NCBI GenBank assembly: GCA_024638505.1
Contig: JAHEKE010000001.1
Span: 124,001 to 188,000, forward strand
Source: Gammaproteobacteria bacterium
GTDB lineage: Bacteria > Pseudomonadota > Gammaproteobacteria > Arenicellales > JAANXG01
Direction: 5' to 3'
Length of the DNA: 64,000 bases
A model generated the notes under the pieces. It did not search any database. It was not told the origin of the DNA and saw nothing but the letters and a program-made list of their open reading frames with translations. Below, in pieces: positions 63,937-64,000 of this stretch. Each line of letters opens with the position of its first letter. Positions within the stretch are counted from its first letter, which is position 1. The position numbers were made by a program, and so were the translations under genes.

Positions 63937-64000
63937 TCACCACTGCTGTTGCTCTCGCACAGGATTTTGCCCACGCCGGCTGTATTGGTAACGAAACTTC
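63937..64000 (-). CDS. C-terminal end of the upstream Bat operon gene (probably VWA/TPR protein)
   Basis: A frame running in from the window edge ends at TGA 63937-63939 with KFRYQYSRRGQNPVREQQQW. BatB/BatC-type VWA-TPR proteins upstream of BatD often end with a KFRYQY-like, glutamine-rich tail, so this is probably that gene. Only 20 residues are visible. Confidence 0.5.
   Translation of the reverse strand, partial: KFRYQYSRRGQNPVREQQQW

Overview
The window looks like chromosomal DNA of a free-living gammaproteobacterium, probably aquatic and Pseudomonas-like in gene order. The evidence is syntenic: ftsY-ftsE-ftsX-rpoH; hemC-hemD-hemX-hemY beside an AlgR-type regulator, AlgZ-type kinases and a divergent argH; lptM-lysA; and a PA2778/PA2779 pair. 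I cannot name a genus. I saw no rRNA, tRNA, CRISPR array, prophage or intact insertion sequence. Most of the sequence is tightly packed housekeeping operons. The accessory material lies mainly in 37-46 kb and 46-62 kb.

Layout. 0-6.3 kb: end of a family 2 glycosyltransferase, argG, a DUF989 membrane protein, argD, an orphan ABC ATPase overlapping a small exported protein, and a stand-alone WYL protein. 6.3-9.8 kb: ftsYEX-rpoH, with a perfect CIRCE operator and a sigma-E-like promoter in front of rpoH. 9.9-15.7 kb: paired M16 peptidases, rsmD, coaD, a ferredoxin and a periplasmic gamma-glutamyltransferase. 15.7-27.1 kb: a dynamin-like GTPase, mutM, a flavin/2Fe-2S reductase, hemY-hemX-hemD-hemC, an AlgR-like regulator and two tandem AlgZ-like kinases. 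27.2-27.3 kb: a candidate small RNA. 27.5-37 kb: argH, lptM, lysA, a CxxCH protein, aroE, gor, prlC and a glutaredoxin-like protein.

37-43.2 kb is a minus-strand run of exported or membrane-anchored proteins. Its first four genes in transcription order (43.16 to 39.11 kb) look like one operon: a JAMM/JAB-like DUF4329 protein, a small exported partner starting in its stop codon, a HELIH metallopeptidase-like protein, and a membrane-anchored amidohydrolase. This is the best candidate here for an undescribed multi-gene system. 43.2-52 kb: a HbpS/GlcG-like protein, LysE exporter, DUF938 methyltransferase, BKACE enzyme, a nitrile hydratase remnant, and a TRAP transporter with a UspA protein and a cytoplasmic gamma-glutamyltransferase homologue.

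52-56.8 kb is a phosphate module: tandem Pho-box-like repeats, a DUF47 regulator, a PiT transporter, a coiled-coil protein, a calcineurin-like phosphoesterase, and a convergent P-loop NTPase. 56.9-59.8 kb: DUF1611, M20 peptidase and flavin reductase. 59.9-64 kb: an outer-membrane efflux factor with only the last 60 codons of its RND pump, a GNAT acetyltransferase, BatD and the end of the next Bat gene.

The amino-acid genes argG, argD, argH, lysA and aroE are scattered rather than clustered. Family calls rest on motifs and remembered family sequences; no database search was run.
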